DNA from: Vibrio japonicus
Lineage (GTDB): Bacteria > Pseudomonadota > Gammaproteobacteria > Enterobacterales > Vibrionaceae
Assembly: GCF_024582835.1 (NCBI RefSeq)
Contig: NZ_CP102096.1
Span: 1,674,001 to 1,738,000 of the forward strand
Direction of reading: 5' to 3'
DNA: 64,000 bases
The position numbers and the translations under genes were made by a program. The stretch's first letter is position 1, and every line of letters starts with the position of its first letter. Below the pieces are notes generated by a model. That model saw only the letters and a list, made by a program, of their open reading frames with translations. It was not told the origin of the DNA and made no database searches. Positions 18,007-27,161 of the stretch are shown here, in pieces.

Positions 18007-19677
18007 TTAACTTAAATTCAGCGTAACGCCGTCTGCGGTAGAAGCGGTTTTGGTCGTCACTTGGTAGCTTTGACTTTTCACGCTATCGACAAAGTACCAA
18101 GTGGCGGTTGAGCCCGTATGGCTAAAGCTCACGCGCATAAAGCCGCGCTGTTTGATATCCGCCCATTCTAGCTCTTGCACCAAAGATGGCAGTACAAATT
18201 CCATCTGGCCGATCACCGCCGGATCTAGCCCTAAATACTCCTCTAAGCCGGGAGAGCTGACCGAACTGGTGGCGAATTCGATCCCAATCGCGTCACCATT
18301 CATATTTTTCAGCTCGCTCGTCCAAGCGTTGTGGGTATCCCCAGCTAAGCACACAAAGTTGTCATCACTCTGTTTTAGTGCGGCGTACACCCGCTCTCTT
18401 TCGGCGTAGTAACCATCCCACGCATCCAGATTGTAAGGCAGAGACACCAGATCGGAACTTGGATCAGCCAAGTAATTGCCTATCGCCGTTTGTACTCCTG
18501 CCAATGCGGCTGGTTTTTGCTCGTCGGACACAGTAAACAAGTTAAACAGCGCCAGCATCACCGAGCTAGGCAGCTCCATCCGAGACATCAACACTTGCTG
18601 CCCTAACACGTTCCACTTGGCATCGTTGTTGGCTATCTGTTGAGTCAACCACCCTAGTTGCTCGGTGCCAAGCAGCTCTCTTGCAGGATCTCTAGACTGA
18701 GCCACCAGCCCGCCAATTGCGTCCATTGACGGCGCGGAAAGCGAGAAATAGTCGAGGGGTTTGTCACGGCCAACCAAGCGTGTGTCTAACATCATCAGGT
18801 TGATGAGATTGCCAAATGAGAACTGTCGGTAGATCAGCATATTGGAAAAGGTGTTTTCCCTCACAGGTAGCCACTCGACCCACGCTGCTGCGGCCGCGGC
18901 ACGCCTGTCATAAAAACTGCCTTCGGACTCTTGGTGGTTCTCTGCACCTTCTTTCCAAGTATCGTTCGCCAGCTCATGGTCATCCCACACCGCTATCATT
19001 GGCAGCGCGGCGTGCATGGCTTGTAAATCCTCATCTTGTCGGTACTGTGCGTATCGCTTGCGATAATCATCTAACGTGACACATTCAGTGCCTTTGCTTG
19101 GCGTACGCCCCATCGCTGCCGCGTCTTCGGTTGCGTAACCGCCATCCCCATACTCATAAATGTAATCGCCGAGGTGCAGCACCACATCAAATGGCGCGTT
19201 TTCATGCTGTTTTACAATCTCGCGGTACACATTAAAGTACCCCGCCGGATAGTTAGCGCACGACACGACTGCCATGGATGCGTGCTCAAGTGAGCCTTCT
19301 GCCAAAGTTTGTGTTACGCCCGTCATGCTCACTGCATCACCAGACATAAAGCGGTAATAGTATTGCGTACTTGGGTTAAGGTTCTCCACATCCACTTTCA
19401 CGGTGAAGTCACGGCTGGTGTCTGTGGTGAATACCCCAGATTGCTGAATGTCTGAGAAATCTGCGAGAGCTGATACCTGCCAAGTGACATCAGCACTGCT
19501 CGCGTTGGTGGTGACACGCGTCCAGATGATCACTTGTGTTTGAGTCGGGTCGCCGCTTGCCACCCCATGTTGAAAAGAGACATTGGCATCACTGCTGTCA
19601 GAGTTACAGCCCATTAAGCCCGTAGCCACCGCCGTGGAAGAAACAGCTTTGATAAAGTCTCGACGAGACAAAGACAT
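18007..19677 (-). CDS. phoD: Alkaline phosphatase D / phosphodiesterase PhoD
   Basis: A 556-residue PhoD-family metalloenzyme that releases phosphate from organic esters outside the cytoplasm. The N-terminus SRRDFIKAV is a Tat signal, and GLMGC about residue 24 could be a lipobox, so it may be a Tat-exported lipoprotein. Metal-site motifs are visible: VVSCANYP, VVLHLGDYIYEYG, AVWDDHELANDTW and CLAGDTHNAW. It is monocistronic, converging with the sensor kinase gene. A Pho-box-like repeat lies upstream, fitting induction by phosphate starvation through PhoB. Confidence 0.92.
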   Translation of the reverse strand: MSLSRRDFIKAVSSTAVATGLMGCNSDSSDANVSFQHGVASGDPTQTQVIIWTRVTTNASSADVTWQVSALADFSDIQQSGVFTTDTSRDFTVKVDVENLNPSTQYYYRFMSGDAVSMTGVTQTLAEGSLEHASMAVVSCANYPAGYFNVYREIVKQHENAPFDVVLHLGDYIYEYGDGGYATEDAAAMGRTPSKGTECVTLDDYRKRYAQYRQDEDLQAMHAALPMIAVWDDHELANDTWKEGAENHQESEGSFYDRRAAAAAAWVEWLPVRENTFSNMLIYRQFSFGNLINLMMLDTRLVGRDKPLDYFSLSAPSMDAIGGLVAQSRDPARELLGTEQLGWLTQQIANNDAKWNVLGQQVLMSRMELPSSVMLALFNLFTVSDEQKPAALAGVQTAIGNYLADPSSDLVSLPYNLDAWDGYYAERERVYAALKQSDDNFVCLAGDTHNAWTSELKNMNGDAIGIEFATSSVSSPGLEEYLGLDPAVIGQMEFVLPSLVQELEWADIKQRGFMRVSFSHTGSTATWYFVDSVKSQSYQVTTKTASTADGVTLNLS

Positions 19678-19760
19678 GGTTATTTTCCTTTATTTTTATC
19701 CACTCTGGGCGCGGTCTGCCGCCACCGAGTATTTACTCCAAGGCCAATAACTTAGGCAAT

Positions 19761-19782
19761 CGATATGACAATGACATGTCAA
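19761..19782 (-). promoter_or_regulatory. Candidate Pho box of phoD
   Basis: On the minus strand two 11-base repeats, TTGACATGTCA and TTGTCATATCG, match the PhoB pattern CTGTCAT spaced 11 bases apart (5 and 6 of 7 bases). It lies about 85 bases before phoD. Confidence 0.5.
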
Positions 19783-19906
19783 AATTGCTGATGACGAGAA
19801 AATATAGAGTAAATATTCAAATTTGATATTTGATACATCAATCCAAACCCAACACTCATTTATGAGCTTTACTGATTAGGGAACGACTCATTTTTGGGGG
19901 ATACTC

Positions 19907-20296
19907 ATGCTAAACAAACTAAAGCACCGCCTTGCGCATGCAGCTGAAAACATTGCTGAATTGGAAAATCATCTTGGACGATATGTTGAGCGAGAAGGCA
20001 GCTCATGCAAAATCAGTAAACACGAAGTTTATCTAGAATATCCGCATGATTTAACGTTTGAAGAAGCGTCCATTCAAGCAGAAGCGTTATTGAACTTATG
20101 CAAGATACCATCAGAAGATGACGGTGAAGAGAGGAGTCTTTTGCTCGATATTTCAGGCAAAGACGGCATGACCAAGCTTCACTTTGACTTATCTATTCGT
20201 GAAGAGGATGACCTTCTCGCACAGTATATTTGTTCGCAGCTTCAGCAATCGTTCAAAGAGCTAGCACAACGAACACTGTCTACGAGCACGGCGTAA
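19907..20296 (+). CDS. Conserved-looking hypothetical protein
   Basis: A 129-residue soluble, acidic protein that I do not recognise. A strong GGGGGA ribosome site lies 5 bases before the ATG, and codon use looks like that of neighbouring genes, so it is probably real. The first ~30 residues are a charged amphipathic helix; the middle (HEVYLEYPHDLTFEEASIQA) looks like a mixed alpha/beta domain. No signal peptide, membrane helix or catalytic motif is visible. It stands alone, divergent from phoD. Confidence 0.65.
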   Translation: MLNKLKHRLAHAAENIAELENHLGRYVEREGSSCKISKHEVYLEYPHDLTFEEASIQAEALLNLCKIPSEDDGEERSLLLDISGKDGMTKLHFDLSIREEDDLLAQYICSQLQQSFKELAQRTLSTSTA

Positions 20297-20346
20297 CAGC
20301 CTAGTTTTTGCTTAGTGGGAAGAGGTGGTGGAGTGTTTTTCGCTTA

Positions 20347-20565
20347 TTACTGCCCTGCTTCTACCATCGCGATTATTTTTGTGGCTTTCTCGAAGTGATC
20401 GAGCTTGTGCGTTTGTATCCACCACGTTGCGGCTTCCATTAGCAGCTCTGGATCATCATTTTTATTGGCAAAGAATGCGTAAAAAGAGACGCCAACTTTA
20501 TCTCCTTTTTGCGCTATTTTTTTATTGCACACTTTTACCACTTTCTCTCTCAATGAACCTCGCAT
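20347..20565 (-). CDS. Small DUF6500-type protein
   Basis: A 72-residue protein beginning MRGSLREKVVKVCNKKIAQK, followed by GVSFYAFFANKNDDPELLMEA. I recognise this as the small DUF6500 family found in marine gammaproteobacteria; its function is unknown. A strong GGGAGG ribosome site precedes the ATG. It is divergent from the peroxiredoxin gene. The pattern WWIQTHKLDHFEKA suggests a helical, possibly protein-binding domain, but no activity can be assigned. Confidence 0.72.
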   Translation of the reverse strand: MRGSLREKVVKVCNKKIAQKGDKVGVSFYAFFANKNDDPELLMEAATWWIQTHKLDHFEKATKIIAMVEAGQ

Positions 20566-20743
20566 TACTCGCCTCCCGCGTAAATTAGATATTCGCTAAT
20601 CATTACATAGGGTTAGGTAACAGAACAACCAAAACTGTATTTATATACAGCAACATTGAGAGATAACCCTATTTTCTGTCAGTGGTTTGATCCATTAATC
20701 GAAACTACACTAAGAGCGAAACTATCGGAAAAGGAAAACCAAA

Positions 20744-21217
20744 ATGATTCAGCCAGGTCAAACCATACCAGATGCAACCGTAAGTCAACTGACGAAAGAT
20801 GGGTTAGTGAATCACAAGGCAAACGAGTTATTTGCCAACAAAAAAGTCGTGCTGTTTGCTGTACCTGGTGCGTTCACTCCTACCTGTTCAGAAGCTCATC
20901 TGCCCGGTTATGTTGTCCTTGCAGACAAAATCAAAGCCAAAGGTGTCGATCTGATTGCATGTGTATCAGTGAATGATGCGTTTGTCATGAACGCATGGGG
21001 AAAGGCACAAAACGCGTCAGAAATTATGATGCTAGGTGACGGTGATGCCAGTTTCGCTAAAGCGCTGGGATTAGAAATGGATACTGAGGGTTTTGGCGGT
21101 ATTCGCTCGCAACGATACGCAATGATTATTGATAATGGCGTGGTCAAAGAACTCAATGTTGAAGCGCCATCTAAATTTGAAGTGAGTAATGCAGAAACGA
21201 TTCTAGAAAGCTTATAA
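20744..21217 (+). CDS. Peroxiredoxin, Prx5 type
   Basis: A 157-residue peroxiredoxin of the Prx5/AhpC-TSA superfamily. It reduces peroxides with the peroxidatic cysteine Cys48 in PGAFTPTCSEAHLPGY. The glutaredoxin domain found fused in Haemophilus-type enzymes is absent here, so reduction needs a separate glutaredoxin or thioredoxin. A good AAGGAAAA ribosome site precedes the start. A terminator follows 19 bases after the stop, making this a single-gene transcript. Confidence 0.92.
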   Translation: MIQPGQTIPDATVSQLTKDGLVNHKANELFANKKVVLFAVPGAFTPTCSEAHLPGYVVLADKIKAKGVDLIACVSVNDAFVMNAWGKAQNASEIMMLGDGDASFAKALGLEMDTEGFGGIRSQRYAMIIDNGVVKELNVEAPSKFEVSNAETILESL

Positions 21218-21235
21218 AGCGTTTTTACTTACCTT

Positions 21236-21260
21236 AATCGGAAGCCGTGTGCTTCCGATT
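21236..21260 (+). terminator. Terminator of the peroxiredoxin gene
   Basis: AATCGGAAGC and GCTTCCGATT form a perfect 10-base-pair stem over a 5-base loop. Only short T-runs follow. Confidence 0.75.
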
Positions 21261-21344
21261 ATCTATAGGTCGAGCTGGTGCGACGAGAATCTCTAAAACT
21301 GCCATCACGACCTTTTAGTGACGTCTTTTAGCGGCGTATAAACA

Positions 21345-21368
21345 AAAGCCCAAGAGAACTCGGGCTTT
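21345..21368 (-). terminator. Terminator of the DUF3297 gene
   Basis: AAAGCCC and GGGCTTT pair, and on the minus strand the stem runs into TTTTGTTT. It lies about 40 bases past the stop codon. Confidence 0.72.
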
Positions 21369-21405
21369 ACATCATCGCTAATAAGCTTGGAATAAAGATA
21401 ACCGC

Positions 21406-21654
21406 TTAGACGTAGTAAGCTTCAACCGTACCTTTCAGCGTGATCAAAATAGGTTGTCCGCGACGGTCTAGTGCTTTAGGTGAAGGGATTTTAACCCAAC
21501 CTTCACTGATGCAGTATTCTTCAACATCTTTACGTTCTTTGCCATTTAAGCGAATACCGATCTGATGATCGAAACACTCCGCTACAAAGTGCGGGCTACG
21601 AGGGTTACCAGCAAGACGATCTGGCAGTGTTGGCTTTGAAGTAGTGTCGTTCAT
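21406..21654 (-). CDS. DUF3297 family protein
   Basis: An 82-residue basic, soluble protein. The start NDTTSKPTLPDRLAGNPRSPH and the end GQPILITLKGTVEAYY match DUF3297, a small family of unknown function common in Gammaproteobacteria. It has no signal peptide or obvious catalytic residues. It is a stand-alone gene with its own terminator, between the peroxiredoxin gene and the catabolic cluster, and probably marks the last core gene before that cluster. Confidence 0.8.
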   Translation of the reverse strand: MNDTTSKPTLPDRLAGNPRSPHFVAECFDHQIGIRLNGKERKDVEEYCISEGWVKIPSPKALDRRGQPILITLKGTVEAYYV

Positions 21655-21818
21655 ATTGTTGACCCAATGTCAGTAAGAAGTGCGTCATTCTAGTCAATGC
21701 TTTCACGGCACTCAACCTTGTTTTCATCTGTCTACTTAGCCAGAGCTGCTGAGATGAACTATAAACATCGAGTCAACGCTGTTTAGCCACCATTTTTTAA
21801 AACTAAACGGCCAATAGT

Positions 21819-22454
21819 TTATGCAACGTCCGCCACGTCCAATAATTCATGTTTCAGGCGGTATTGAACTAAATCTGAAATCAACCCAAGTTTCAAACCA
21901 TGTTTCTTAGCATATACTTCCAAGTCAGGACGCCTTGCCATTGTTCCATCTTCATTCATGATTTCGACTATTACACTCGCTGGTTCAAAACCAGCTAACT
22001 GAGCTAAATCACACCCGGCTTCAGTATGGCCTTCTCGAACTAATACTCCACCATTACGGGCTTTCAACGGGAAAATGTGCCCTGGGCGAGTGAGATCAGA
22101 CGGCTTGGCACCCTTACGAACTGCCGTTTGCACTGTATGAGCGCGGTCATGGGCAGAAATGCCTGTAGTGACACCTTCGGCTGCCTCAATTGAAATCGTG
22201 AAGCCTGTCCCTTGAGGATCGGTGCTGTTTTCGACCATCATAGGTAACTCAAGTTGCTTGCAGCGCTCTTCCGTTAATGTCAGGCAGATCAAGCCGCACG
22301 CATTGCGAGCCATAAAGTTAATATGTTCAGGTGTTACACACTCAGCTGCCATGACAAGATCGCCTTCATTTTCTCGACCTTCATCATCCATCAGGATCAC
22401 CATTTTACCTAGGCGGATGTCTGCAATGATATCTTCGATGTTACTGATTGCCAT
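21819..22454 (-). CDS. ribB: 3,4-dihydroxy-2-butanone 4-phosphate synthase
   Basis: A 211-residue RibB. It converts ribulose 5-phosphate to the four-carbon precursor of riboflavin. [16 protein letters not shown] near residue 23 holds the acidic metal-binding residues, and [12 protein letters not shown] holds the conserved His. There is no GTP cyclohydrolase II domain. It resembles the RibB half of RibBA enzymes more than the riboswitch-controlled stand-alone RibB, and its upstream gap is too short (42 bases) for an FMN riboswitch. It is the last gene of the left catabolic arm, so it likely supplies extra flavin for the cluster's flavin-dependent oxygenase. Confidence 0.88.
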   Translation of the reverse strand: MAISNIEDIIADIRLGKMVILMDDEGRENEGDLVMAAECVTPEHINFMARNACGLICLTLTEERCKQLELPMMVENSTDPQGTGFTISIEAAEGVTTGISAHDRAHTVQTAVRKGAKPSDLTRPGHIFPLKARNGGVLVREGHTEAGCDLAQLAGFEPASVIVEIMNEDGTMARRPDLEVYAKKHGLKLGLISDLVQYRLKHELLDVADVA

Positions 22455-22496
22455 TTTAAGTCCTCGGAACCGTGAGAGATTTTTTATTTAATTTGC

Positions 22497-23087
22497 CTAA
22501 CTAACGCAAGGATTTACACTGCCAAATGGGTGTACCAAACCTTGCTCATGAGATCCCATATATAAGCCAAACTGACCGAAATCGTCTTCGTTTATGTAAC
22601 GAGTCAGTATTTGGCCTATGGCTGGATATGTTAACTCACCCCATGGCACTTCATTTTTATTGACGAATTCCAACTCGGAAGTTTCATCACCAAAAGGCTG
22701 TACAAAGCCTGTAAAACGGGCTCGGAAGATGATGTACACTTGATTCATTTGAGGAACACTAAAGATAGAGTATGGGCCAAGCAGCTCCACCAATGCTCCT
22801 GTTTCTTCTAACACTTCACGAACTGCTGCTTGTTCAACCGTCTCACCATTCTCCATAAATCCGGCAGGAAAGCTCCATTTACCCAGCATCGGTTCGATGG
22901 CGCGCTTTCCCAGAAGAAACTTGCCTTCATTTTCGACAATACAACCCGCAATAACAGTTGGATTCTGATAAACAATATGGCCACACTGTTGGCAAACAGG
23001 TCTCTCATGAGTATCACCAGAAGGTACCTCCATCAGCACCTTATCTGCCCCACACTGTGAGCAAAAATGGATTTTTTTATGCAGCAT
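22497..23087 (-). CDS. Nudix hydrolase with zinc ribbon
   Basis: A 196-residue hydrolase. An N-terminal zinc ribbon has CSQCG and CQQCG pairs, and the Nudix box is complete (GFMENGETVEQAAVREVLEE plus TG). Such NudC-like enzymes split NADH, ADP-ribose or other nucleoside diphosphate compounds. I start at ATG 23087, which follows a near-perfect AAGGAGG; the frame extends 13 codons further without support. Its place between the CMD-like gene and ribB suggests a flavin or nicotinamide dinucleotide as substrate, but this is inference. Confidence 0.85.
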   Translation of the reverse strand: MLHKKIHFCSQCGADKVLMEVPSGDTHERPVCQQCGHIVYQNPTVIAGCIVENEGKFLLGKRAIEPMLGKWSFPAGFMENGETVEQAAVREVLEETGALVELLGPYSIFSVPQMNQVYIIFRARFTGFVQPFGDETSELEFVNKNEVPWGELTYPAIGQILTRYINEDDFGQFGLYMGSHEQGLVHPFGSVNPCVS

Positions 23088-23138
23088 TCCTTCCTCCTTG
23101 GGCGTATTAGCGGCGCAAGCTTTCATCCATATTTGGAA

Positions 23139-23528
23139 TTAAGCAGGTTTAGCCTCACCTTCGTATTCATCAATCACTTCTTTTGCCGTGCGGAAAGCAT
23201 CAATGGCTGCTGGCACACCACAATAGATAGCCGTTTGTAGCAGTACTTCGCGGATTTCTTCCTTAGTACAGCCGTTATTTAGGGCACCACGTACATGTAG
23301 CTTCAGTTCATGCGGGCGGTTAAGCGCAGTGATCATCGCAAGGTTAATAATGCTTCGTGTTTTTAGTGGTAAGGTGTCACGTCCCCAAACCTCACCCCAA
23401 CAGTATTTAGTCACCAGCTCCTGCATTGGCATATTGAAGTCGGTAGCATTGTTGATTGAAGCATCAACGTAATCTGCACCCAGCACCTGACGACGAATAG
23501 CTAACCCTTGCTCAAATTTATCGCTCAT
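23139..23528 (-). CDS. Carboxymuconolactone decarboxylase family protein
   Basis: A 129-residue CMD-family protein of the AhpD-like helical fold. SIINLAMITALNRPHELKLHVRGALNNG and REVLLQTAIYCGVPAAIDAF match the family's core. Members include the true decarboxylase PcaC and many of unknown substrate. A CxxC redox pair of the AhpD type is absent, so a ring-fragment decarboxylase or isomerase role is more likely than peroxidase support. ATG 23528 is chosen for its AAGGA site. It lies between the SSADH and Nudix genes of the catabolic operon. Confidence 0.82.
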   Translation of the reverse strand: MSDKFEQGLAIRRQVLGADYVDASINNATDFNMPMQELVTKYCWGEVWGRDTLPLKTRSIINLAMITALNRPHELKLHVRGALNNGCTKEEIREVLLQTAIYCGVPAAIDAFRTAKEVIDEYEGEAKPA

Positions 23529-23612
23529 TTTTATATCCTTACTCTTAATCTTTCCAATCTCCCCAGTGGCAACGCTATTTTTACCCGTCGCCACCGGAGA
23601 TAGTCAGGCTGC

Positions 23613-25061
23613 CTATAGGCCGCCCATCATCACGTATTTGGTCTCTAGGTAATCTTCGATACCCTGACGAGCACCTTCACGGCCTAGTCCTGATTCTTTC
23701 ATACCGCCAAACGGCGCAACTTCTGTAGAGATCAGCCCTTCGTTGATACCAACCATACCCGATTCCAGCTCTTCGCTGATACGCCATGCACGCTGTAGCG
23801 ACGTGGTATAGGCGTAAGCTGCCAGCCCTGAGTCGGTGTCGTTTGCACGAGCAATGACTTCATCATCCGACTTGAAACGGAACAGCGCCGCTAGTGGGCC
23901 GAATGTTTCTTCTCGAGCAACACACATTTCATCAGTGACTTCCGTCAGAATTTGTGGTGGGAAGAAGTTGGTCCCTTTTGATTGCTCATCACCAAATATG
24001 CGCTTCGCACCTTTGGCCAATGCGTCATCAACATGGCGTTGTACCTTAGTGACTGCCGCTTGGTTGATTAGCGGACCAATTGTTGCGCCAGCTTCAAAAC
24101 CATCAGCCACTTTCAATTCGGACACACGTGCAACTAACTTCTCAGCGAACTGATCATAGATGGCATCATGAACATACAGGCGGTTGGCACAGACACAGGT
24201 TTGCCCCGCGTTGCGGAATTTGGCAATCATTACCCCTTCAACCGCAGCATCCAAATCGGCGTCTTCAAAGACAATGAATGGCGCATTGCCACCTAGCTCA
24301 AGCGACATTTTTTTCACTGATGATGCTGATTGCTCCATCAATAGTTTGCCGATTGCTGTTGAGCCTGTAAAAGAGATTTTCTTCACGACTTTACTGCTGG
24401 TTAACACACCACCAATTTCCACCGCGTTACCTGTTACGACGCTAAATAAACCTGCTGGTAGTCCAGCGCGCTCAGCTAATTCAGCAAGCGCCAACGCCGT
24501 AAGCGGTGTTTCTGGAGCTGGCTTCAATACCATCGCACACCCAGCAGCAAAGGCAGGGCCACACTTACGAGTAATCATTGCAGCTGGGAAATTCCAAGGC
24601 GTAATCGCCCCTACAACTCCCACAGGCTCCTTGTTGACAATAAGGCGTGAGTTGGGTTTATGGCTTGGGATCACCTCTCCATAAGCGCGTTTGGCTTCCT
24701 CAGCAAACCATTCGATAAAATTAGCCGCATAAGTGATTTCACCTTTAGCCTCAGCAAACGGCTTGCCCTGCTCGGCAGTCAGAATAGTCGCAAGGTCATC
24801 CGAATTTTCAATTATCAGCTGATACCAGTTACGTAAAACGACTGAACGCTCCTTCGCCGTCGTTTTCTTCCAAGCCTTTTGCGCTTGTTCAGCAGCTTCA
24901 ATGGCTGACAATGTTTCTTCACGCCCTAGCTCAGGCACAGAGGCAATCACTTCACCTGTTGACGGATTAATGACTGGCAAAGTGTTGCCATTACCAGCCT
25001 TAACCCATTGGCCAGCGATGTAGCATGATTGTTTAAGTAAACTCGAATCAATTAATTTCAC
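23613..25061 (-). CDS. Succinate-semialdehyde dehydrogenase
   Basis: A 482-residue NAD(P)-dependent aldehyde dehydrogenase of the GabD type. The catalytic Cys is in FRNAGQTCVCANR, the general base Glu is in MSLELGGNAPF, and ITPWNFPAAMITRK is the cofactor loop. It starts at a GTG codon with AAGGA upstream. It should oxidise succinate semialdehyde to succinate. In the Acinetobacter trigonelline pathway this is the last step (the TgnE role), and this gene's place in the operon agrees. A general gamma-aminobutyrate role cannot be excluded from sequence alone. Confidence 0.88.
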   Translation of the reverse strand: MKLIDSSLLKQSCYIAGQWVKAGNGNTLPVINPSTGEVIASVPELGREETLSAIEAAEQAQKAWKKTTAKERSVVLRNWYQLIIENSDDLATILTAEQGKPFAEAKGEITYAANFIEWFAEEAKRAYGEVIPSHKPNSRLIVNKEPVGVVGAITPWNFPAAMITRKCGPAFAAGCAMVLKPAPETPLTALALAELAERAGLPAGLFSVVTGNAVEIGGVLTSSKVVKKISFTGSTAIGKLLMEQSASSVKKMSLELGGNAPFIVFEDADLDAAVEGVMIAKFRNAGQTCVCANRLYVHDAIYDQFAEKLVARVSELKVADGFEAGATIGPLINQAAVTKVQRHVDDALAKGAKRIFGDEQSKGTNFFPPQILTEVTDEMCVAREETFGPLAALFRFKSDDEVIARANDTDSGLAAYAYTTSLQRAWRISEELESGMVGINEGLISTEVAPFGGMKESGLGREGARQGIEDYLETKYVMMGGL

Positions 25062-25156
25062 AGTGGTATCCTTATCACGTTCTCATTTAAATTTTCGCCA
25101 AGCTGCCCATTTTTACCACCTGAACTGCACACTTAGCATGCCTATTGTAAGGCCGT

Positions 25157-25669
25157 TTACCCTAGCTTTGGCAAACTACCCATTTTGCTACGGCAGTACA
25201 ACAGCGGATGCTGTTCATCAGTATTCGCCAATTGGGCGTCAACTACTTGGCCCACCAAGATTGCATGATCGCCACCTGGATAATCGTTCCATAGCTCACA
25301 CTCCAACACAGCTAAAGCACCTTCAATAACGGGTACACCATGTTCACTCTTGTGAATGACCAAGCCTTCTGATTTATCGATACCTTTCTTCGCGAACTGG
25401 TAGGCAACCGCTTGTTGGTCATCTGCTAGGATATGGATGGCAAACTTCTTTGTATCGCGGATCACTGGATATGAATCCGAGGTATAGCTTGGACACACCA
25501 AAACCAAAGCGGGATCAATTGACAAGGCACTAAATGCACTCGCGGTAAATCCAACCACGTCACCCAAATCGTTATAGGCAGTGATAACCGTTACACCTGT
25601 TGGAAACTGACCCATGATGTTTTTATATAGGTCTGGAGATACTGTGTTCTCTACTTGTTGTGTTGTCAT
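25157..25669 (-). CDS. Flavin reductase (small component of a two-component oxygenase)
   Basis: A 170-residue HpaC/flavin reductase-like protein that uses NAD(P)H to make reduced flavin. NIMGQFPTGVTVITA and GFTASAFSALSIDPALVLVCP are the family's flavin-binding segments, and the C-terminal half carries GGDHAILVGQVVDA. It needs a partner oxygenase; the luciferase-like monooxygenase at 30826-31857 is the obvious one, although it is in the opposite arm. This pairing matches the TgnA/TgnB pair of the trigonelline pathway. AAGGGA precedes the start. Confidence 0.88.
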   Translation of the reverse strand: MTTQQVENTVSPDLYKNIMGQFPTGVTVITAYNDLGDVVGFTASAFSALSIDPALVLVCPSYTSDSYPVIRDTKKFAIHILADDQQAVAYQFAKKGIDKSEGLVIHKSEHGVPVIEGALAVLECELWNDYPGGDHAILVGQVVDAQLANTDEQHPLLYCRSKMGSLPKLG

Positions 25670-25682
25670 GATGCATCCCTTC

Positions 25683-27161
25683 TTAACGCATGATAAATGG
25701 GTCGGCCATTGGCTCGGATGAAGTGTTAATCCACACCGTTTTCAATTGGGTGAACTCGTTGATGGCATCGCTACCGCATTCACGTCCGTAGCCACTCTGA
25801 CCATAACCCCCGATTGGTGCCGATGCCGATACTGCTCGGTAGGTGTTGACCCAAACAATGCCCGAACGAATACCCTTTATCATACGATGTGCTTTTGCTA
25901 GGTTCTGAGTCCAAATACCTGCGGCTAGGCCATATTTGCTGTCATTTGCTAGCGCTAAAGCTTCCGCTTCGTCAGAGAAAGGAATCACAGTTGCAACCGG
26001 GCCAAAAATTTCTTCCTGCACCACAGTCGCGCTATGGTCTGTGCACTCAAGAATGGTTGGAGTGTAATACCAACCCGATGCAATATCAGGACGTTTGCCG
26101 CCCGTGCGCAATTTAGCACCTTCGGTAAGTGCGATATCAACAAAGCGTTCTACAATTTCCAATTGCGCTTTTGTTGCCATCGGTCCCATCTCGGTTTCTG
26201 GCTTAGACGGGTCGCCTATCACGATTTGTTCGGCGCGCGCTGTTAACTTGCTAACAAACTCATCGTAAATGTCTCTCTGAACCAATAAACGCGAACCAGA
26301 CACACAACTTTGCCCTGCGGCAGCGAAAATCCCCGCAACCGCACCATTAACCGCACTGTCGATATCCGCATCATTGAAAATGATATTTGGTGATTTACCA
26401 CCCAGTTCCAGCGACAATTTGGCATAGTTCTCAGCAGAGTTACGAATCACGTGCTTAGAGCTTTCGCTACCACCAGTGAAGGCGATTTTACGCACCAATG
26501 GATGACTGGTTAGCGCCGAACCACATGGGACACCATAACCAGTAACAACATTAACCGCGCCCGGCGGAAAGCCCGCCTCTAGGACTAAACGACCTAGCTC
26601 TAGCAAGGTAGCAGATGCATGCTCGGACGGCTTCAGTACCACCGTGTTGCCCGCCGCTAATGCTGGAGCAATTTTAATCGCCGTTAGGTAAAGTGGCGAG
26701 TTCCACGGGATAATGCCAGCAATCACACCCAACGGTTCACGCACGGTGTAACCGAACATATCTTGCTTATCAAGCGCTAAGGTTTCGCCTTCTACTTTAT
26801 CGGCCAAACCTGCAAAGTAGTAAAAGAACTCAGGTAAGTAGCCAACTTGACCAAGTGTTTCGCGGATCAACTTGCCGTTATCACGACTTTCTAGCTGCGC
26901 CAGCTTCTCTTTGTGCTCTGCAATCAAATCGCCAAGACGACGCAACAATTTGCCTCGCTGGGCTGGTGTCGTTGAAGACCACTCAGGCGATTGGAAGGTG
27001 CTATGTGCCGACTGTACGGCTTGGTCGACATCTTGCTCGTCTGCATACGGAAACGTTGCCCACGCCTGTTCGGTCGCTGGGTTAAAACTTTCGAACGTTT
27101 TACCACTCGCTGCTTCCACCCACTCACCGTGGATAAGCATCTGAAATTGCTCAAGCGCCAT
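25683..27161 (-). CDS. Aldehyde dehydrogenase
   Basis: A 492-residue NAD(P)-dependent aldehyde dehydrogenase. The catalytic Cys lies in FAAAGQSCVSGSR, the Glu in LSLELGGKSPN, and the cofactor loop is IIPWNSPLYLTAIK. It resembles betaine/4-hydroxymuconic semialdehyde dehydrogenases more than GabD. In the trigonelline model it would oxidise the hydroxybutyrolactone ring-opening product (the TgnC role). The ATG lies inside the end of the upstream hydrolase gene (11-base overlap) with a strong AGGAGG, showing coupled translation. Confidence 0.88.
   Translation of the reverse strand: MALEQFQMLIHGEWVEAASGKTFESFNPATEQAWATFPYADEQDVDQAVQSAHSTFQSPEWSSTTPAQRGKLLRRLGDLIAEHKEKLAQLESRDNGKLIRETLGQVGYLPEFFYYFAGLADKVEGETLALDKQDMFGYTVREPLGVIAGIIPWNSPLYLTAIKIAPALAAGNTVVLKPSEHASATLLELGRLVLEAGFPPGAVNVVTGYGVPCGSALTSHPLVRKIAFTGGSESSKHVIRNSAENYAKLSLELGGKSPNIIFNDADIDSAVNGAVAGIFAAAGQSCVSGSRLLVQRDIYDEFVSKLTARAEQIVIGDPSKPETEMGPMATKAQLEIVERFVDIALTEGAKLRTGGKRPDIASGWYYTPTILECTDHSATVVQEEIFGPVATVIPFSDEAEALALANDSKYGLAAGIWTQNLAKAHRMIKGIRSGIVWVNTYRAVSASAPIGGYGQSGYGRECGSDAINEFTQLKTVWINTSSEPMADPFIMR

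Noticed and set aside
22455..22496. Possible FMN riboswitch before ribB
   Set aside because: Only 42 bases separate ribB from the Nudix gene; an FMN riboswitch needs well over 100.
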